A stretch of DNA of 64,000 nucleotides from Acetobacter sp. UBA5411. GTDB taxonomy: Bacteria; Pseudomonadota; Alphaproteobacteria; Acetobacterales; Acetobacteraceae. A model generated the notes under the pieces. The model worked only from the letters and a program-made list of their open reading frames with translations. It did not search any database and was not told where the DNA came from. The position numbers were made by a program, and so were the translations under genes. Position 1 is the first letter of the stretch. Every line of letters starts with the position of its first letter. The stretch lies in assembly GCF_002409645.1 (NCBI RefSeq), contig NZ_DHNR01000031.1, positions 1-64,000 of the forward strand. The letters are read 5' to 3'. Below, one piece after another: positions 35,201 to 45,867 of this stretch.

Positions 35201-35363
35201 CACCGCTGGATCCATTCAGTTGCGTTCCAGAAGCGCTTCCTGCGACATTCAGGGCGCCACTGAGAATAGTAACACCTGAGACGAATGCTCCTGCAGCAAC
35301 TTCATAGGTGCCTCCATCATAGATAACGGAAGGAATATTTGCGCTCGAGACGTTTCCGCTCAT
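32223..35363 (-). CDS. Large repeat protein with C-terminal Hint (hedgehog/intein) domain
   Basis: A 1046-aa acidic protein. Residues 1 to about 760 are low-complexity beta-helix-like repeats rich in Gly, Ser, Thr and Val (SGGTQVVSSAG, SGGTIYVSSGG), resembling AIDA/adhesin passengers. A Hint domain follows, opening with CYCRGTLIDMQDGRKAVEDI and carrying the block-B histidine in LTVSPLHAMFIDGWLIPAHC. A further domain of about 150 residues closes the protein. There is no signal peptide and no autotransporter barrel, so secretion is probably by another route such as type I. Hint domains can self-cleave; here the downstream residue needed for splicing is unclear. Role at the cell surface is inferred. 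Confidence 0.85.
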   Translation of the reverse strand: MSGNVSSANIPSVIYDGGTYEVAAGAFVSGVTILSGALNVAGSASGTQLNGSSGGALTATSEHVLSGGVEYQATASGGFISVASGGSLVSTTLEQSDLVVDGGSVNSLSATSGSQVSATNGATINSAAMSQYGWLNIDDSSTLKNSIVGNGAYLSVEKGAKFENVSLLNVGNLWVSAGSSAGVISGSDLEGITFQSGSTIDVRQGTLSDFHLPADVFLTIDQWNSASNLVIAGTETVGLMAHDQNSIIQSGGTQVLFVSAVTSGVVVLSGGTQVVSSAGIAFETHLESGGTIYVSSGGSIVNSDDTKLSQGVVNLDGGSVVFTGDTTLNSGVISGSGSIVQEGSGSLHIASDDGLSGFLGTIYVTDGQLVVSDITDLHSASLEFMDGHTGSLVISGSTSPSGIIGDIDLGDTIELSSLTWQDGLTTHLEGNSTLQITQSDGTIVGSLNLGEANYTWSSFVLSKGSDGGTVIALDENSSPGVIANTIFSTNTSNVNVSGTGAVVNDATVSNMSISYTSMYDPATTGHLVLYNGTKSFYTKIDRNTEEVIRKGASSYNSTITGGSEQVYGNSYHSQFSSWTQFNFQYVDATQSIYAGGVSDGATFKPSNFVLGTAGEQPTEANQYIYSGGLARNTTLSGELYMDYMFGYRQVLSQSIETIYSGGTAINTTITQYGVVNAESGATLTSAILDGGVLNMASGTIISDGLTFKNGSIYITDMKYAEGSTLQVSLDDNDNLLITDGDLSKEIHLNGDYSKGFDITHDAQGNVFVTYGTPAPCYCRGTLIDMQDGRKAVEDIVIGDVVKTANGQYRPVHWVGYRAYDGLFARGNPDLIPVIFRKGSLGNGVPERDLTVSPLHAMFIDGWLIPAHCLVNDTSIVHGAIGEMLEYFHIELETHDILLAEGAPAESFVDDQSRNMFHNAHTFHELYPHGCPGEALYCAPRLEEGVMLEHIRQKLEGLDGVMADVSVCLEKVTSNVIAGYVTGGSVNPDALVLSISVNGVHVGHVTADQRDADGRRSFVFGLTRSQALAGDEDIQVAPLYVGQEQAA

Positions 35364-35560
35364 CTTGTAATTCTTTCTGTCATCCTATGGAGCATTTTAT
35401 TTACTTTACCGTCGGCACGACACCAATCAACACTTTATTAATACTTTTTCCGCAAAATAGAGGTTTCAATTAAAATAGAGACACACACATCACGTTTCTG
35501 ACATTCACCGTGGCCAATCAAACCACTGATTGACAGTGTGCCTCGTTTGTTGCCTCATAG

Positions 35561-37618
<2,058 letters not shown>

Positions 37619-37648
37619 TCGGTTGGTTCAGGGTATCTGTTGATATTC

Positions 37649-37696
37649 GGGGGCATGGTCTTTTTAGGGGGGCCATGCCTCCGAAGCTTTTTTTTG
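37649..37696 (+). terminator. Probable terminator after thiC, merged with a degenerate palindromic repeat
   Basis: A 10-bp stem (GGGGGCATGG with CCATGCCTCC, one G-T pair) is followed by GAAGC and eight T residues. The GAAGCTTTTTTTT part and the following GGAAACCTTTTTCC look like a worn copy of the AAGTTTTTGG repeat family. Confidence 0.65.
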
Positions 37697-37723
37697 GAAA
37701 CCTTTTTCCAGAAGACGTTTGAA

Positions 37724-38005
37724 TCAAACTTGTTTTCTTATCTGTTTCCAACGTGAGCCAGTGGCCCAACCCACTGCCACCAGAACGGCTGCTATAGAAA
37801 ACGTCCCAAGCCATACGAAAATCGCTGTGGAAAGGCTTTCATTTGCACAAAGCCACAGTCCGGTCAGTGGACAGATCCAGCGAAAAATCATGACCCAGCG
37901 AGGCAGAACAAGTTTCTCAAATCCGGAAATTCTCTGCATTCTGAGATCAGACGCCGCCTGAATCGACAGACTGACTGTCCAGAGAAGGAAGCAGATGAAA
38001 ATCAT
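37724..38005 (-). CDS. Small membrane protein (DUF3325-like)
   Basis: A 93-aa protein with about three hydrophobic helices and the pattern LSIQAASDLRMQR after the first helix, as in DUF3325 proteins found next to PepSY proteins in siderophore uptake loci. Its ATG at 38005 overlaps the PepSY stop by four bases. An in-frame start 14 codons earlier lies inside the PepSY gene and is less likely. The molecular role is unknown; position suggests helping a TonB receptor or ferric-siderophore reduction. Confidence 0.7.
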   Translation of the reverse strand: MIFICFLLWTVSLSIQAASDLRMQRISGFEKLVLPRWVMIFRWICPLTGLWLCANESLSTAIFVWLGTFSIAAVLVAVGWATGSRWKQIRKQV

Positions 38006-39462
38006 GAAAGACGCCTTGCTATCTGCAAAGAGACCAGCCCCATACAAAACGCTATCAGGTCAACGGCAGCGAAGACCGTTGGAGCATGCATCGGTTGCCA
38101 CCCCGGTCGGGTCAAAGCATCCAGAAAACCAAGACCAACTGTCAGGAGTGAAAAAGCAATAAGTAGAATTTTCCATGCTTCAAAAGGTTTTTTAATGAAG
38201 CATCCTGAAAATCCGAAAAATGCAGCAGCCATCCAGATGGAAAAGAATACTAATATTTCTGCATTGATCCTGCTTTCATGTCCTTGTGGAATCAGACGAT
38301 TGCCCCAAAGCAATCCAGCGCAAGCGAGAGGCAACCCAACCAGAACACTGATGGAAAGTCCCTCAGCCAGTTGAAAGAGCGTTCGATCACCAGATGTTTT
38401 CCGTCTTTTCATCAGGAAAAGGATCAGTCCACTCGCAATCATGATTGTCGTGATTGAACCGGAAAAGAAATACAGCCAGCGCATTCCCGCACCGCCCCAG
38501 CGTATGTAATGGATCCCCTCCATAACCTGCTGTGCCCGGGTGAGCGGGCTGGTCAGAAGAATATGTCTTACAAAGCGACTGTCGTAAGAAAAATCCACAT
38601 GCTCTCTGGTCCTTAAAGGTCCTGAAGCATCCGTGCGCATAAACAGAATAGTGTCTGGCAGGAAAAGAATAGAACCAACCCGACCAACGCCGAGGGTTTT
38701 TTCTGCTGCATGGAGAAGAGGCGGGAGAGAAGGAAGCTGTGGCACCTGCCTGTCTGGAGAAGCAGGCTCGCTTTTCGAGGGGGAGGGAACGAGCATCTCT
38801 TTCGCCAGACTTACATAGGACTCTGGTGGCAACACAGATCGTGTATGCAGAAAAGTTCCCGTATAAGCCATCATGAACACGAAAGGCAGAAATGGCACAC
38901 TAGCCAGAACATGCACATCGAGCCATGCCCGAAGGCGTGATGCAAACGGCCTTAAAACAAGAAGGTCCGGAATCAGCGCCTTCAGATGGATGATGACGCC
39001 TGAAGCCAGAACTGTGAGAAGCATGAGTCCGGCAAAGGAGACGAGAGTGATGCCCACACTCCCTGATCGCAAAGTGTAATGCAGATCGTAGAAGAATGTG
39101 CCTCCTACAGTTTGCCTTGTCGCTATCTGCTCTCCACTCTGTGGAGCGAAAGGCTGTGTCAGGACTTCATGTCCATCATGATAGGACAGACGCAGGACGG
39201 GATCGCGCTCTGAGGGCAGAGCGATAAAAGGCTTCTCTCCTTTTAACAGAAGAGACCTGACAGAAGGCAGCATTTTATCGAGCGCCGCATCATTCAATTC
39301 GGCGGCTGTCGGCGGCACCTCCGGCTGAAGCCAGCGCGTCAGTTCCGTATCGAACACGGCCAGCGTGCCTGTGATGAACACACACACAAGCAGCAGGCCG
39401 GACAGGAAGCCTATCCACGCATGCAGCCAGCCCATACGCGCTCTTAACGTATCGGGAATCAT
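38002..39462 (-). CDS. PepSY-associated membrane protein (PiuB type)
   Basis: A 486-aa inner-membrane protein with an N-terminal helix (GWLHAWIGFLSGLLLVCVFI), two PepSY-like periplasmic segments and further helices, including a C-terminal four-helix block. Proteins of this family accompany TonB siderophore receptors and are thought to reduce ferric siderophore at the inner membrane. It lies in an overlapping row: TonB receptor, small membrane protein, PepSY, small membrane protein. Its start overlaps the upstream gene by four bases. Confidence 0.88.
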   Translation of the reverse strand: MIPDTLRARMGWLHAWIGFLSGLLLVCVFITGTLAVFDTELTRWLQPEVPPTAAELNDAALDKMLPSVRSLLLKGEKPFIALPSERDPVLRLSYHDGHEVLTQPFAPQSGEQIATRQTVGGTFFYDLHYTLRSGSVGITLVSFAGLMLLTVLASGVIIHLKALIPDLLVLRPFASRLRAWLDVHVLASVPFLPFVFMMAYTGTFLHTRSVLPPESYVSLAKEMLVPSPSKSEPASPDRQVPQLPSLPPLLHAAEKTLGVGRVGSILFLPDTILFMRTDASGPLRTREHVDFSYDSRFVRHILLTSPLTRAQQVMEGIHYIRWGGAGMRWLYFFSGSITTIMIASGLILFLMKRRKTSGDRTLFQLAEGLSISVLVGLPLACAGLLWGNRLIPQGHESRINAEILVFFSIWMAAAFFGFSGCFIKKPFEAWKILLIAFSLLTVGLGFLDALTRPGWQPMHAPTVFAAVDLIAFCMGLVSLQIARRLS

Positions 39463-39704
39463 TTCTGCACAAGACTTAAAAGATAAAAAACAATGCCTAT
39501 AGAGCTGACAAAAATCGGACCTGAAAATTTCCGCCAGTTTCCAAAAGCGATCAGAAACAGCGCTGGGAAAAGCAGGACCGCAATCATCTGTCCCAGTATT
39601 GTGGCGTCATGGCGGCTTCCCGCTCCCCAGCGTGGCGACCCCAGAGTAATGAAATGCACGCAGGTCCATGCCAGAACAAAAGACAGCACAAGACGTGCTG
39701 TCAT
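39459..39704 (-). CDS. Small membrane protein in the siderophore uptake operon (DUF3649-like)
   Basis: An 81-aa protein with two or three hydrophobic helices, starting MTARLVLSFVLAWTCVHF. By size and position between receptor and PepSY gene it resembles DUF3649 proteins. A longer open frame (201 codons back to 40064) overlaps the receptor gene antisense-frame and is not credible. GTG codons just upstream of 39704 are alternative starts. It ends in a four-base overlap with the PepSY gene. Confidence 0.65.
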   Translation of the reverse strand: MTARLVLSFVLAWTCVHFITLGSPRWGAGSRHDATILGQMIAVLLFPALFLIAFGNWRKFSGPIFVSSIGIVFYLLSLVQK

Positions 39705-39760
39705 GGCGAGCGCTGAAACAACAGTTATTTTTCGTTGACGGATCACGGGTAATTTCAGCT

Positions 39761-42061
39761 TTAAAAATTGGAGCGCAGTGTGAACATGAAATTCCGTGGT
39801 TCTCCGTAGTAGTTGTAGTAATTCAGATTTCCCAGACGCTGATAATAGCGTGTGTTGGAAATATTGTTGAGTGTCGCAGTGGCTTCCAGATGACGGCTCC
39901 ACTGATACCCGACCTGAGCCGACGCGACTATATAGCCTTTTTGCGTGACAAGACGATTGGTGCCGAATGTCCCGCTCTGGGCGTTGATGCCCCCTCCGAT
40001 ACTCCAGATATTGTTCTCGGCGCCGACATAGGGCTCGAAGCGATAATGCGTCCAGAGCTTCCACAGATGACGGGGAGAATTTGGCGCATAAGCTAACCCC
40101 GCCTGAGTGGCGCTTCCATTGTTCAGGATGGTGTTGTCATTGAATGTATAGCTGGCATTGATATCCCATCCACGGGCCGGACGACCGATAACTTCCACTT
40201 CAGCGCCCTGACTGCGGGTCTTGCCGGTGGACAGGTAACAGTCATCGTTATGAGACGGTCCGCAGACCATGCCCAGACTGCTGTTATAGATCGACTCATT
40301 CCGCTCGATGATCTTGTAACCGGCAACCGTAAAACCGAGACCATGATTAAAGAGATCGCCCTTGATGCCCCCCTCTATCTGATTGCCGCGAACGGGTGCA
40401 AGGCGACCCTGTGTATCGTAAGCCGATTGCGGCGAGAAAATCGACGTATAGCTGGCATAGAGTGAAATGGCCGGAATGACGCGCCATACTCCACCAATAT
40501 AGGGAGTCAGTATTCCCTGCTGGTTGATGGAAGTTTCCATTGGACCACGTGTCGGACCAAGCTGCTGCTCCTTGCTCACATACCCGCTGATCCGTCCGCC
40601 CAGCAGAATGGAAAAGGTGGAAACGGGCTTGATGAGCGCCTGACCATAGACACCCCACTGGTCACTCGGCTCACGATACCGGTTCCTGATAGTCGGCAGT
40701 GTGATGGACGAGAGCCGGTCAGGCGAGAAAATGGGAATACCCCTCAACTGGGGATTGCTAGTCGCCGTCAACGAGGCCCCGCCGCCCTGATAAACGTAAT
40801 GATTGTAATCGGCACCGGCCATGAGCGTGTGTGTCTGGCCAAACAGATGAACCGGACCGGTGAAGTAACCATCAACACCGTCATTGACCTCGCTGTACTT
40901 CGTGTTCGCTGCTGTGAAGTTCGCGGTCTGTGCGACAGCATTGTAACTGCTGACATAGGCATATTGCAGCGTCGTGTCGGACGTCCGGTGACGGCCATTC
41001 ACCCTTGCCCGCCAGCCGTGACTGAAGACATGCTCCCACTGCCCCTCAACCTCCACCATTGGCGCGGAGGAAGTATTCCAGTTGGAGCCAATGAAGGTGT
41101 TGTGCGCCAGATTCAGATCACCGCCCGTAGCGCTTCGTGGAAGCCCCATGAAACGGGTCGTGTCATTCCCCTGATAGGACACCATGACACTCAGTGTATC
41201 ATGATGCGTCAGGCGGAAATCGGTCGCAGAATAAATGGTCCAGCGACGATCCGAGGCATTTTTATAAAAGAAGTCCCGATCTGTCCCGGCCATGACCAGT
41301 CGTGTGGACACGATTTTTGAATTTCCTATGGGCCCACCAACGTCAATCATGGCGTGGTAGTTATTCCATGAGCCAGCGGAAAAAGAGCCGTTCGCCTGAA
41401 ACTGGTCCGTCGGTCGCTTGTGAACGAAATTCACACTGCCGGCAGGCGTGCCTGCTCCCTGCAACAGTCCACTTGGGCCACGAAGAACCTCGATCCGGTC
41501 ATAGATCGCGAGATCATACTGCTGGCTGAGATTAAGACCGCCTGTCGAAGGCACGCCGTCATATTGCGACTGCAACTGAAAACCTCGAGCGGAATAACCA
41601 GCAGTTCCATCACCATACAGATTGACGTTCACACCTGCGACCTGCTTCAGCGCCTCATCAATCGTGTTCAGATTCTGGTCCTTCATCTGCTGTGTGCTCA
41701 GGACCGAAATCGATTGCGGAACATCCTGTGGTTTCATCAGCATCTTTGTCGTGGTGACTGCGCGCACCGTGTAGGTTCCGGTACCGTCTGTCGTGGCGTT
41801 CGGCCTGCGTCCCAGCACCAGAAGCTGTTCAATGCTCCCCGGAACCTCATTCGCCTCGGAACCGTTTTTTTTCAGATCAGCCTTTTTGTCAGCGTGCTTT
41901 TTTGAATTCGTTTTGCCAGCACTGATTGCGGACTGCTTTTTATCCTCGTCAGGATCAACGGTTGCAGCAGCCTGTGCGCTTACACTCATGAACGACAGAA
42001 AAGCCAGAACCGTTACCCCGCAGTGGGGAACCTGCCTGAATGAAACGGATACTGAAGGCAT
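39761..42061 (-). CDS. TonB-dependent siderophore receptor
   Basis: A 766-aa outer-membrane receptor. A signal peptide ends near VSAQA, a lysine-rich stretch follows, then the plug domain starting near residue 95 (MLMKPQDVPQSISVLSTQQM) and the 22-strand barrel ending NFMFTLRSNF with terminal Phe. The plug and the FhuE/FpvA-type segments indicate hydroxamate or mixed ferric-siderophore uptake. The ligand cannot be named. A Fur-like box lies upstream and the operon continues with three membrane genes. Confidence 0.93.
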   Translation of the reverse strand: MPSVSVSFRQVPHCGVTVLAFLSFMSVSAQAAATVDPDEDKKQSAISAGKTNSKKHADKKADLKKNGSEANEVPGSIEQLLVLGRRPNATTDGTGTYTVRAVTTTKMLMKPQDVPQSISVLSTQQMKDQNLNTIDEALKQVAGVNVNLYGDGTAGYSARGFQLQSQYDGVPSTGGLNLSQQYDLAIYDRIEVLRGPSGLLQGAGTPAGSVNFVHKRPTDQFQANGSFSAGSWNNYHAMIDVGGPIGNSKIVSTRLVMAGTDRDFFYKNASDRRWTIYSATDFRLTHHDTLSVMVSYQGNDTTRFMGLPRSATGGDLNLAHNTFIGSNWNTSSAPMVEVEGQWEHVFSHGWRARVNGRHRTSDTTLQYAYVSSYNAVAQTANFTAANTKYSEVNDGVDGYFTGPVHLFGQTHTLMAGADYNHYVYQGGGASLTATSNPQLRGIPIFSPDRLSSITLPTIRNRYREPSDQWGVYGQALIKPVSTFSILLGGRISGYVSKEQQLGPTRGPMETSINQQGILTPYIGGVWRVIPAISLYASYTSIFSPQSAYDTQGRLAPVRGNQIEGGIKGDLFNHGLGFTVAGYKIIERNESIYNSSLGMVCGPSHNDDCYLSTGKTRSQGAEVEVIGRPARGWDINASYTFNDNTILNNGSATQAGLAYAPNSPRHLWKLWTHYRFEPYVGAENNIWSIGGGINAQSGTFGTNRLVTQKGYIVASAQVGYQWSRHLEATATLNNISNTRYYQRLGNLNYYNYYGEPRNFMFTLRSNF

Positions 42062-42137
42062 CTGTACGCCAACCTTTGTGACCTGAAACGTTGCTGATCA
42101 CGGGTTTGTGACATACCAGCCATGCAATGTCCATGAA

Positions 42138-42156
42138 ACTAAGAATTATTATCATC
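42138..42156 (-). promoter_or_regulatory. Possible Fur box upstream of the TonB receptor
   Basis: On the minus strand this 19-mer (GATGATAATAATTCTTAGT) matches the Fur consensus at 13 of 19 positions by eye. It lies about 80 bases before the receptor start, where iron repression would be expected. Confidence 0.4.
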
Positions 42157-42323
42157 TAAAAACTGACGTATGAAAATAATGAACTGTTATCAACATGTTA
42201 TCTGAGAAGATTTTTTCCTCTCTCCTCTGAAAACTCCACACTACCGGCTCACCCTTGTGCTCCGGCAACTCACCGACCATTTTCTTCAGACAGCCTCATT
42301 CCCTGTCGTCATGAAAGAGAACC

Positions 42324-43490
42324 ATGCAGGAGATCTATCTCGACAATGCCGCCAGCACGCCATGCGATGCGCGCGTCATGGCGGTCATGGCTCCTCTTTT
42401 CGCTGAGGAATTCGCCAACCCACACAGCGACACGCATGCGCCGGGCAAACGCGCTGCCGAGGCCGTCGAACAGGCGCGCGGGCACGTTGCTGAGCTGATC
42501 GGGGCCGATCCAAGAGAGATCATCTTCACCTCTGGCGCGACGGAGGCGAACAATCTTGCCATCAAGGGAGCGGCACGCTTCCGGATGAAGCAGGGTGACG
42601 GACGTAAACGCATCATCACCGTGGCGACGGAGCACAAATGTGTTCTGGAAAGCGTGCGGGATCTGGCGCAGGAGGGGTTTGAACCCGTCATTCTCGGCGT
42701 GGACCATAACGGACAGGTCGATCCCGCCGCCCTCCGGGACGCACTGGCCGTTCCCACTGCGCTGGTCAGCATCATGGCCGCCAATAACGAGACGGGCGTG
42801 ATGCAGGATCTGTCCAATCTCGGACGCATCGTGAAAGAGGCAGGCGCTCTCCTGCATTCGGACCTTGCGCAGGCGGCGGGCAAGATGGTGGTCGATGTCC
42901 GGGAGCTGGATCTCGATCTTGCCTCCATTTCTGCTCACAAGATGTATGGCCCCAAGGGTGTGGGCGCGCTCTTTGTCCGCAGACGTCCCCGCGTCCGGCT
43001 GGAGCCTCTGTTCTCCGGTGGTGGACAGGAGCGGGGATTAAGGTCCGGCACCCTGCCCTCCACCCTGATCGCAGGGTTTGGCGAAGCCGCACGCATTGCC
43101 CGCGCTGAGTGGCAGGCTGATGACCAGCGCCTCTCCACGCTCGCGCAGGAACTGTTTCATGGCCTGAGCGAGCGACAGACACCTTTTGTCATCAATGCGG
43201 AAGCGGCCCGCCGCCTGCCGGGCATCATCAGCCTCCGGCTACCCGCCGCTCCGGCCATACAGGTCATGGAAGCACTTCCCCAGATGGCGCTGTCGGTCGG
43301 ATCGGCCTGTTCCTCAGCTGATCTGGCCCCTTCCTACGTGCTGACCGTCATGGGTCTGAACCCTACGGAAGCGGCGGAAAGCTTGCGTCTCTCGCCCGGA
43401 CGCTTTACCACGCCCGCCGATATCGTGCGTGTGGCAGAGTTGCTTGCCGACGCAGCACAGAGGGTGCGGGCAGAACGCTCCACCCAATAG
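42324..43490 (+). CDS. Cysteine desulfurase (IscS/NifS family)
   Basis: A 388-aa PLP enzyme that takes sulfur from cysteine as an enzyme persulfide. The PLP lysine is Lys206 in SISAHKMYGPKG, and the sulfur-carrying cysteine is Cys329 in SVGSACSSAD. The two following genes encode a ferredoxin and MnmA, both users of this sulfur route (Fe-S clusters and tRNA 2-thiouridine). No IscU, IscA or HscBA genes are adjacent, unlike a full isc operon. Start ATG 42324 has GAGAA upstream. Confidence 0.93.
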   Translation: MQEIYLDNAASTPCDARVMAVMAPLFAEEFANPHSDTHAPGKRAAEAVEQARGHVAELIGADPREIIFTSGATEANNLAIKGAARFRMKQGDGRKRIITVATEHKCVLESVRDLAQEGFEPVILGVDHNGQVDPAALRDALAVPTALVSIMAANNETGVMQDLSNLGRIVKEAGALLHSDLAQAAGKMVVDVRELDLDLASISAHKMYGPKGVGALFVRRRPRVRLEPLFSGGGQERGLRSGTLPSTLIAGFGEAARIARAEWQADDQRLSTLAQELFHGLSERQTPFVINAEAARRLPGIISLRLPAAPAIQVMEALPQMALSVGSACSSADLAPSYVLTVMGLNPTEAAESLRLSPGRFTTPADIVRVAELLADAAQRVRAERSTQ

Positions 43491-43514
43491 GACAGACTGA
43501 GCGAGAACTCCGAA

Positions 43515-43829
43515 ATGCCTCACATGATTTTCGTCGAGCCCGATGGTACCGAGCGCAAGGTCGATGCGCCTGTTGGTCTTTCCGTTCTGGAGATTGCCCA
43601 CAAGCACGGCGTCGATCTGGAAGGCGCTTGCGAAGGCTCGCTGGCCTGCGCGACATGCCACGTCATTGTCGATCCCTCCTGGGCTCCGAAACTCTCGCCT
43701 GCGACCGAAGATGAAGAGGATATGCTGGACCTCGCCTTCGGACTTGAGGCAACATCGCGTCTCGGCTGCCAGATCATCATGAGCGATGCGCTGGACGGCC
43801 TGACCGTTCGTCTGCCCCGCAAAAGCTGA
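43515..43829 (+). CDS. fdx: Adrenodoxin-type [2Fe-2S] ferredoxin
   Basis: A 104-aa electron carrier. Cluster ligands are Cys39, Cys45, Cys48 and Cys85 ([10 protein letters not shown] ... GC), the spacing of ISC-type ferredoxins. It probably feeds electrons to Fe-S cluster assembly. It lies 24 bases after the desulfurase gene and upstream of mnmA. Confidence 0.94.
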   Translation: MPHMIFVEPDGTERKVDAPVGLSVLEIAHKHGVDLEGACEGSLACATCHVIVDPSWAPKLSPATEDEEDMLDLAFGLEATSRLGCQIIMSDALDGLTVRLPRKS

Positions 43830-43901
43830 GCCCATCCCGGTCCCGTCGGAAGAACGACGGCGGAGGCCGGACGTTCTTCCCGTGAAAGGGGTCTGACCAT
43901 C

Positions 43902-44981
43902 ATGCGTATTCTCGTTGCCATGTCCGGAGGCGTCGACAGTTCCGTTGTCGCCGCGCGTCTGGTCGAACAGGGGCATGAGGTCATTGGCGCCACGCTGCAA
44001 CTCTACGACACGCGTGGGGAAGCCAAGAAGGGTGCCTGCTGTGCGGGTCGTGATATTCAGGACGCCCGCGAAGTCGCGGAACGGCTGGGCATCCCGCATT
44101 ACGTCATCGACGCTGAAGAGCGCTTCCGTGAGAGCGTGATCGAGCGCTTCGCCTCTTCCTATGCTCAAGGCGAAACGCCTGTTCCCTGCGTCTCCTGCAA
44201 TCAGGGCGTCAAGTTCACCGATCTGCTCGGTCTTGCGAAGGATATCGGCGCGGACGCCATGGCGACCGGTCACTATGTCCGTCGTGTCGAAGGTTCCAGC
44301 GGAGCCGAAATGCACCGCCCCGTGGACGCTGACCGCGACCAGAGCTGGTTCCTGTTCGCCACCACCCGCGACCAGCTCGACTATCTGCGCTTCCCATTGG
44401 GTGAGATGCCCGACAAGGACGCCGTGCGGCAGGAAGCCGAGCGGTTTGGTCTGCTGGTCGCCGACAAGCCGGACAGTCAGGATCTGTGTTTCATCCCCAA
44501 GGGCAATTACTCCGATCTGGTTGAGACGCTCCGCCCCGACACGCGCGGCGAAGGCGAGATCGTGGATCGTCAGGGTAATATCCTTGGTCACCATGAAGGC
44601 GTGACACGCTTTACCATCGGCCAGACCAAGCGCCTCGGTGACGCTGCGCAGATTGCCGGAGAGCGGCAGATGGTCGTGGCGATCGAGCCCGGCAAGCGAC
44701 GTATTGTCGTGGCCCCGCGTGAAAGCTCCATGGTGACAGTCTGCCAGTTACGGGACATGAACTGGCTCATCGCACCTCCAGATGACGGTGTGCGCTGCAT
44801 GGTGCAGCTTCGTGCCCGCGAGAAGCCCCGCGCCGCCACGGTAAGGCCTGTCGGCACTGGCGCCGAGGTCATTCTGGAAGAACCGGCTCTACCCGCTCCA
44901 GGGCAGGCCTGTGTGCTTTACGACGGCACCCGCGTGCTGGGTGGAGGTCTGATCTGCCGCACAAATGAGCAGGACGCATAG
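43902..44981 (+). CDS. mnmA: tRNA-specific 2-thiouridylase MnmA
   Basis: A 359-aa ATP-dependent enzyme that puts sulfur at U34 of tRNA-Lys, -Glu and -Gln. The PP-loop AMSGGVDSSVVA is at the N-terminus, the catalytic cysteine region is GETPVPCVSCNQGVKF, and DLCFIPKGNYSDLV is the family hallmark. The IscS-type desulfurase two genes upstream would supply its sulfur. Confidence 0.97.
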   Translation: MRILVAMSGGVDSSVVAARLVEQGHEVIGATLQLYDTRGEAKKGACCAGRDIQDAREVAERLGIPHYVIDAEERFRESVIERFASSYAQGETPVPCVSCNQGVKFTDLLGLAKDIGADAMATGHYVRRVEGSSGAEMHRPVDADRDQSWFLFATTRDQLDYLRFPLGEMPDKDAVRQEAERFGLLVADKPDSQDLCFIPKGNYSDLVETLRPDTRGEGEIVDRQGNILGHHEGVTRFTIGQTKRLGDAAQIAGERQMVVAIEPGKRRIVVAPRESSMVTVCQLRDMNWLIAPPDDGVRCMVQLRAREKPRAATVRPVGTGAEVILEEPALPAPGQACVLYDGTRVLGGGLICRTNEQDA

Positions 44982-45064
44982 CTGAGTTGCGTGCTCTTCT
45001 CGACTGCCAGCAACAAAGCGACTAGAGTTTCAGTCTGTCTCACGAACCGGACCATGCGGAAAAA

Positions 45065-45853
45065 ATGAATCAACACGTCTCGCACGAAGCCGATTTGCAG
45101 GATCTCCCGACCCGTATTCTCGTGGTTGAGGATGACGCCGGCATGCGAACCCTCCTGAGCCGCACATTGCAGGCGGATGGTTATCGCATCCGTGCGGTTC
45201 CTGATGCTCGTTCCATGTGGGATGCGCTTGAAACCGAAACAGCCGACCTCATCATCCTCGACGTCATGATGCCCGGCATGAACGGTCTTGATCTATGCCG
45301 CAGCCTCCGGCAAGGCGGCATCAAGGGCGGCGTGGAGGACGCGTCCTTCACCAACATTCCCATCATCATGGTTTCTGCCCGCGGTGAAGAGCTTGACCGT
45401 GTTCTGGGGCTCGAGCTTGGAGCGGACGATTACGTCGCCAAACCGTTCGGGCAGAAGGAACTGCTCGCCAGAGTGCGGGCCGTGCTCCGGCGTGGCCAGA
45501 ACAGTGCGGCCCCAGCCGTCGCTGCCGGGCGTCAGCGCAGGGAAGTCATCAACTTCGCGGGCTGGTCACTCGATCTGCGTCGCCGCGAGCTATATGACCC
45601 CTCCGGTGCCGTGGTTGAAATTTCCGGCGCGGAACATGATCTGCTGGTCAGTTTCCTCGATAATCCGCAACGTGTCATCGGACGCGACCGGCTGCTCGAA
45701 CTCTCCCGCACCCGACTGGGCGACGTGTCCGACCGATCCATCGACGTGCTGGTCAGTCGCCTGCGCCGCAAGCTGGGCACGGAAGCCGACAACCTGATCC
45801 GCACAGTCCGTGGACAGGGCTATATCTTCACCGCACCGGTTGAACGGGTCTGA
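45065..45853 (+). CDS. OmpR-family response regulator
   Basis: A 262-aa two-component regulator. The receiver domain has acidic residues in VVEDDAG, the phospho-acceptor Asp66 in LIILDVMMPGMNG, and the switch lysine in DDYVAKPFGQKE. The winged-helix DNA-binding domain ends with VRGQGYIF. A 10-residue insertion (GGIKGGVEDASF) lies between the phosphosite and the next strand. The length and insertion fit alphaproteobacterial OmpR relatives. The partner kinase follows after 14 bases. Target genes are not evident. Confidence 0.95.
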   Translation: MNQHVSHEADLQDLPTRILVVEDDAGMRTLLSRTLQADGYRIRAVPDARSMWDALETETADLIILDVMMPGMNGLDLCRSLRQGGIKGGVEDASFTNIPIIMVSARGEELDRVLGLELGADDYVAKPFGQKELLARVRAVLRRGQNSAAPAVAAGRQRREVINFAGWSLDLRRRELYDPSGAVVEISGAEHDLLVSFLDNPQRVIGRDRLLELSRTRLGDVSDRSIDVLVSRLRRKLGTEADNLIRTVRGQGYIFTAPVERV

Positions 45854-45867
45854 CAGCGGACATTTCC

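Noticed and set aside
39705..40064. Longer form of the small membrane protein (201 codons)
   Set aside because: The extra part is an off-frame reading of the TonB receptor 3' end.
43314..44594. 426-codon minus-strand frame opposite mnmA and fdx
   Set aside because: Antisense to conserved genes and spans three of them.
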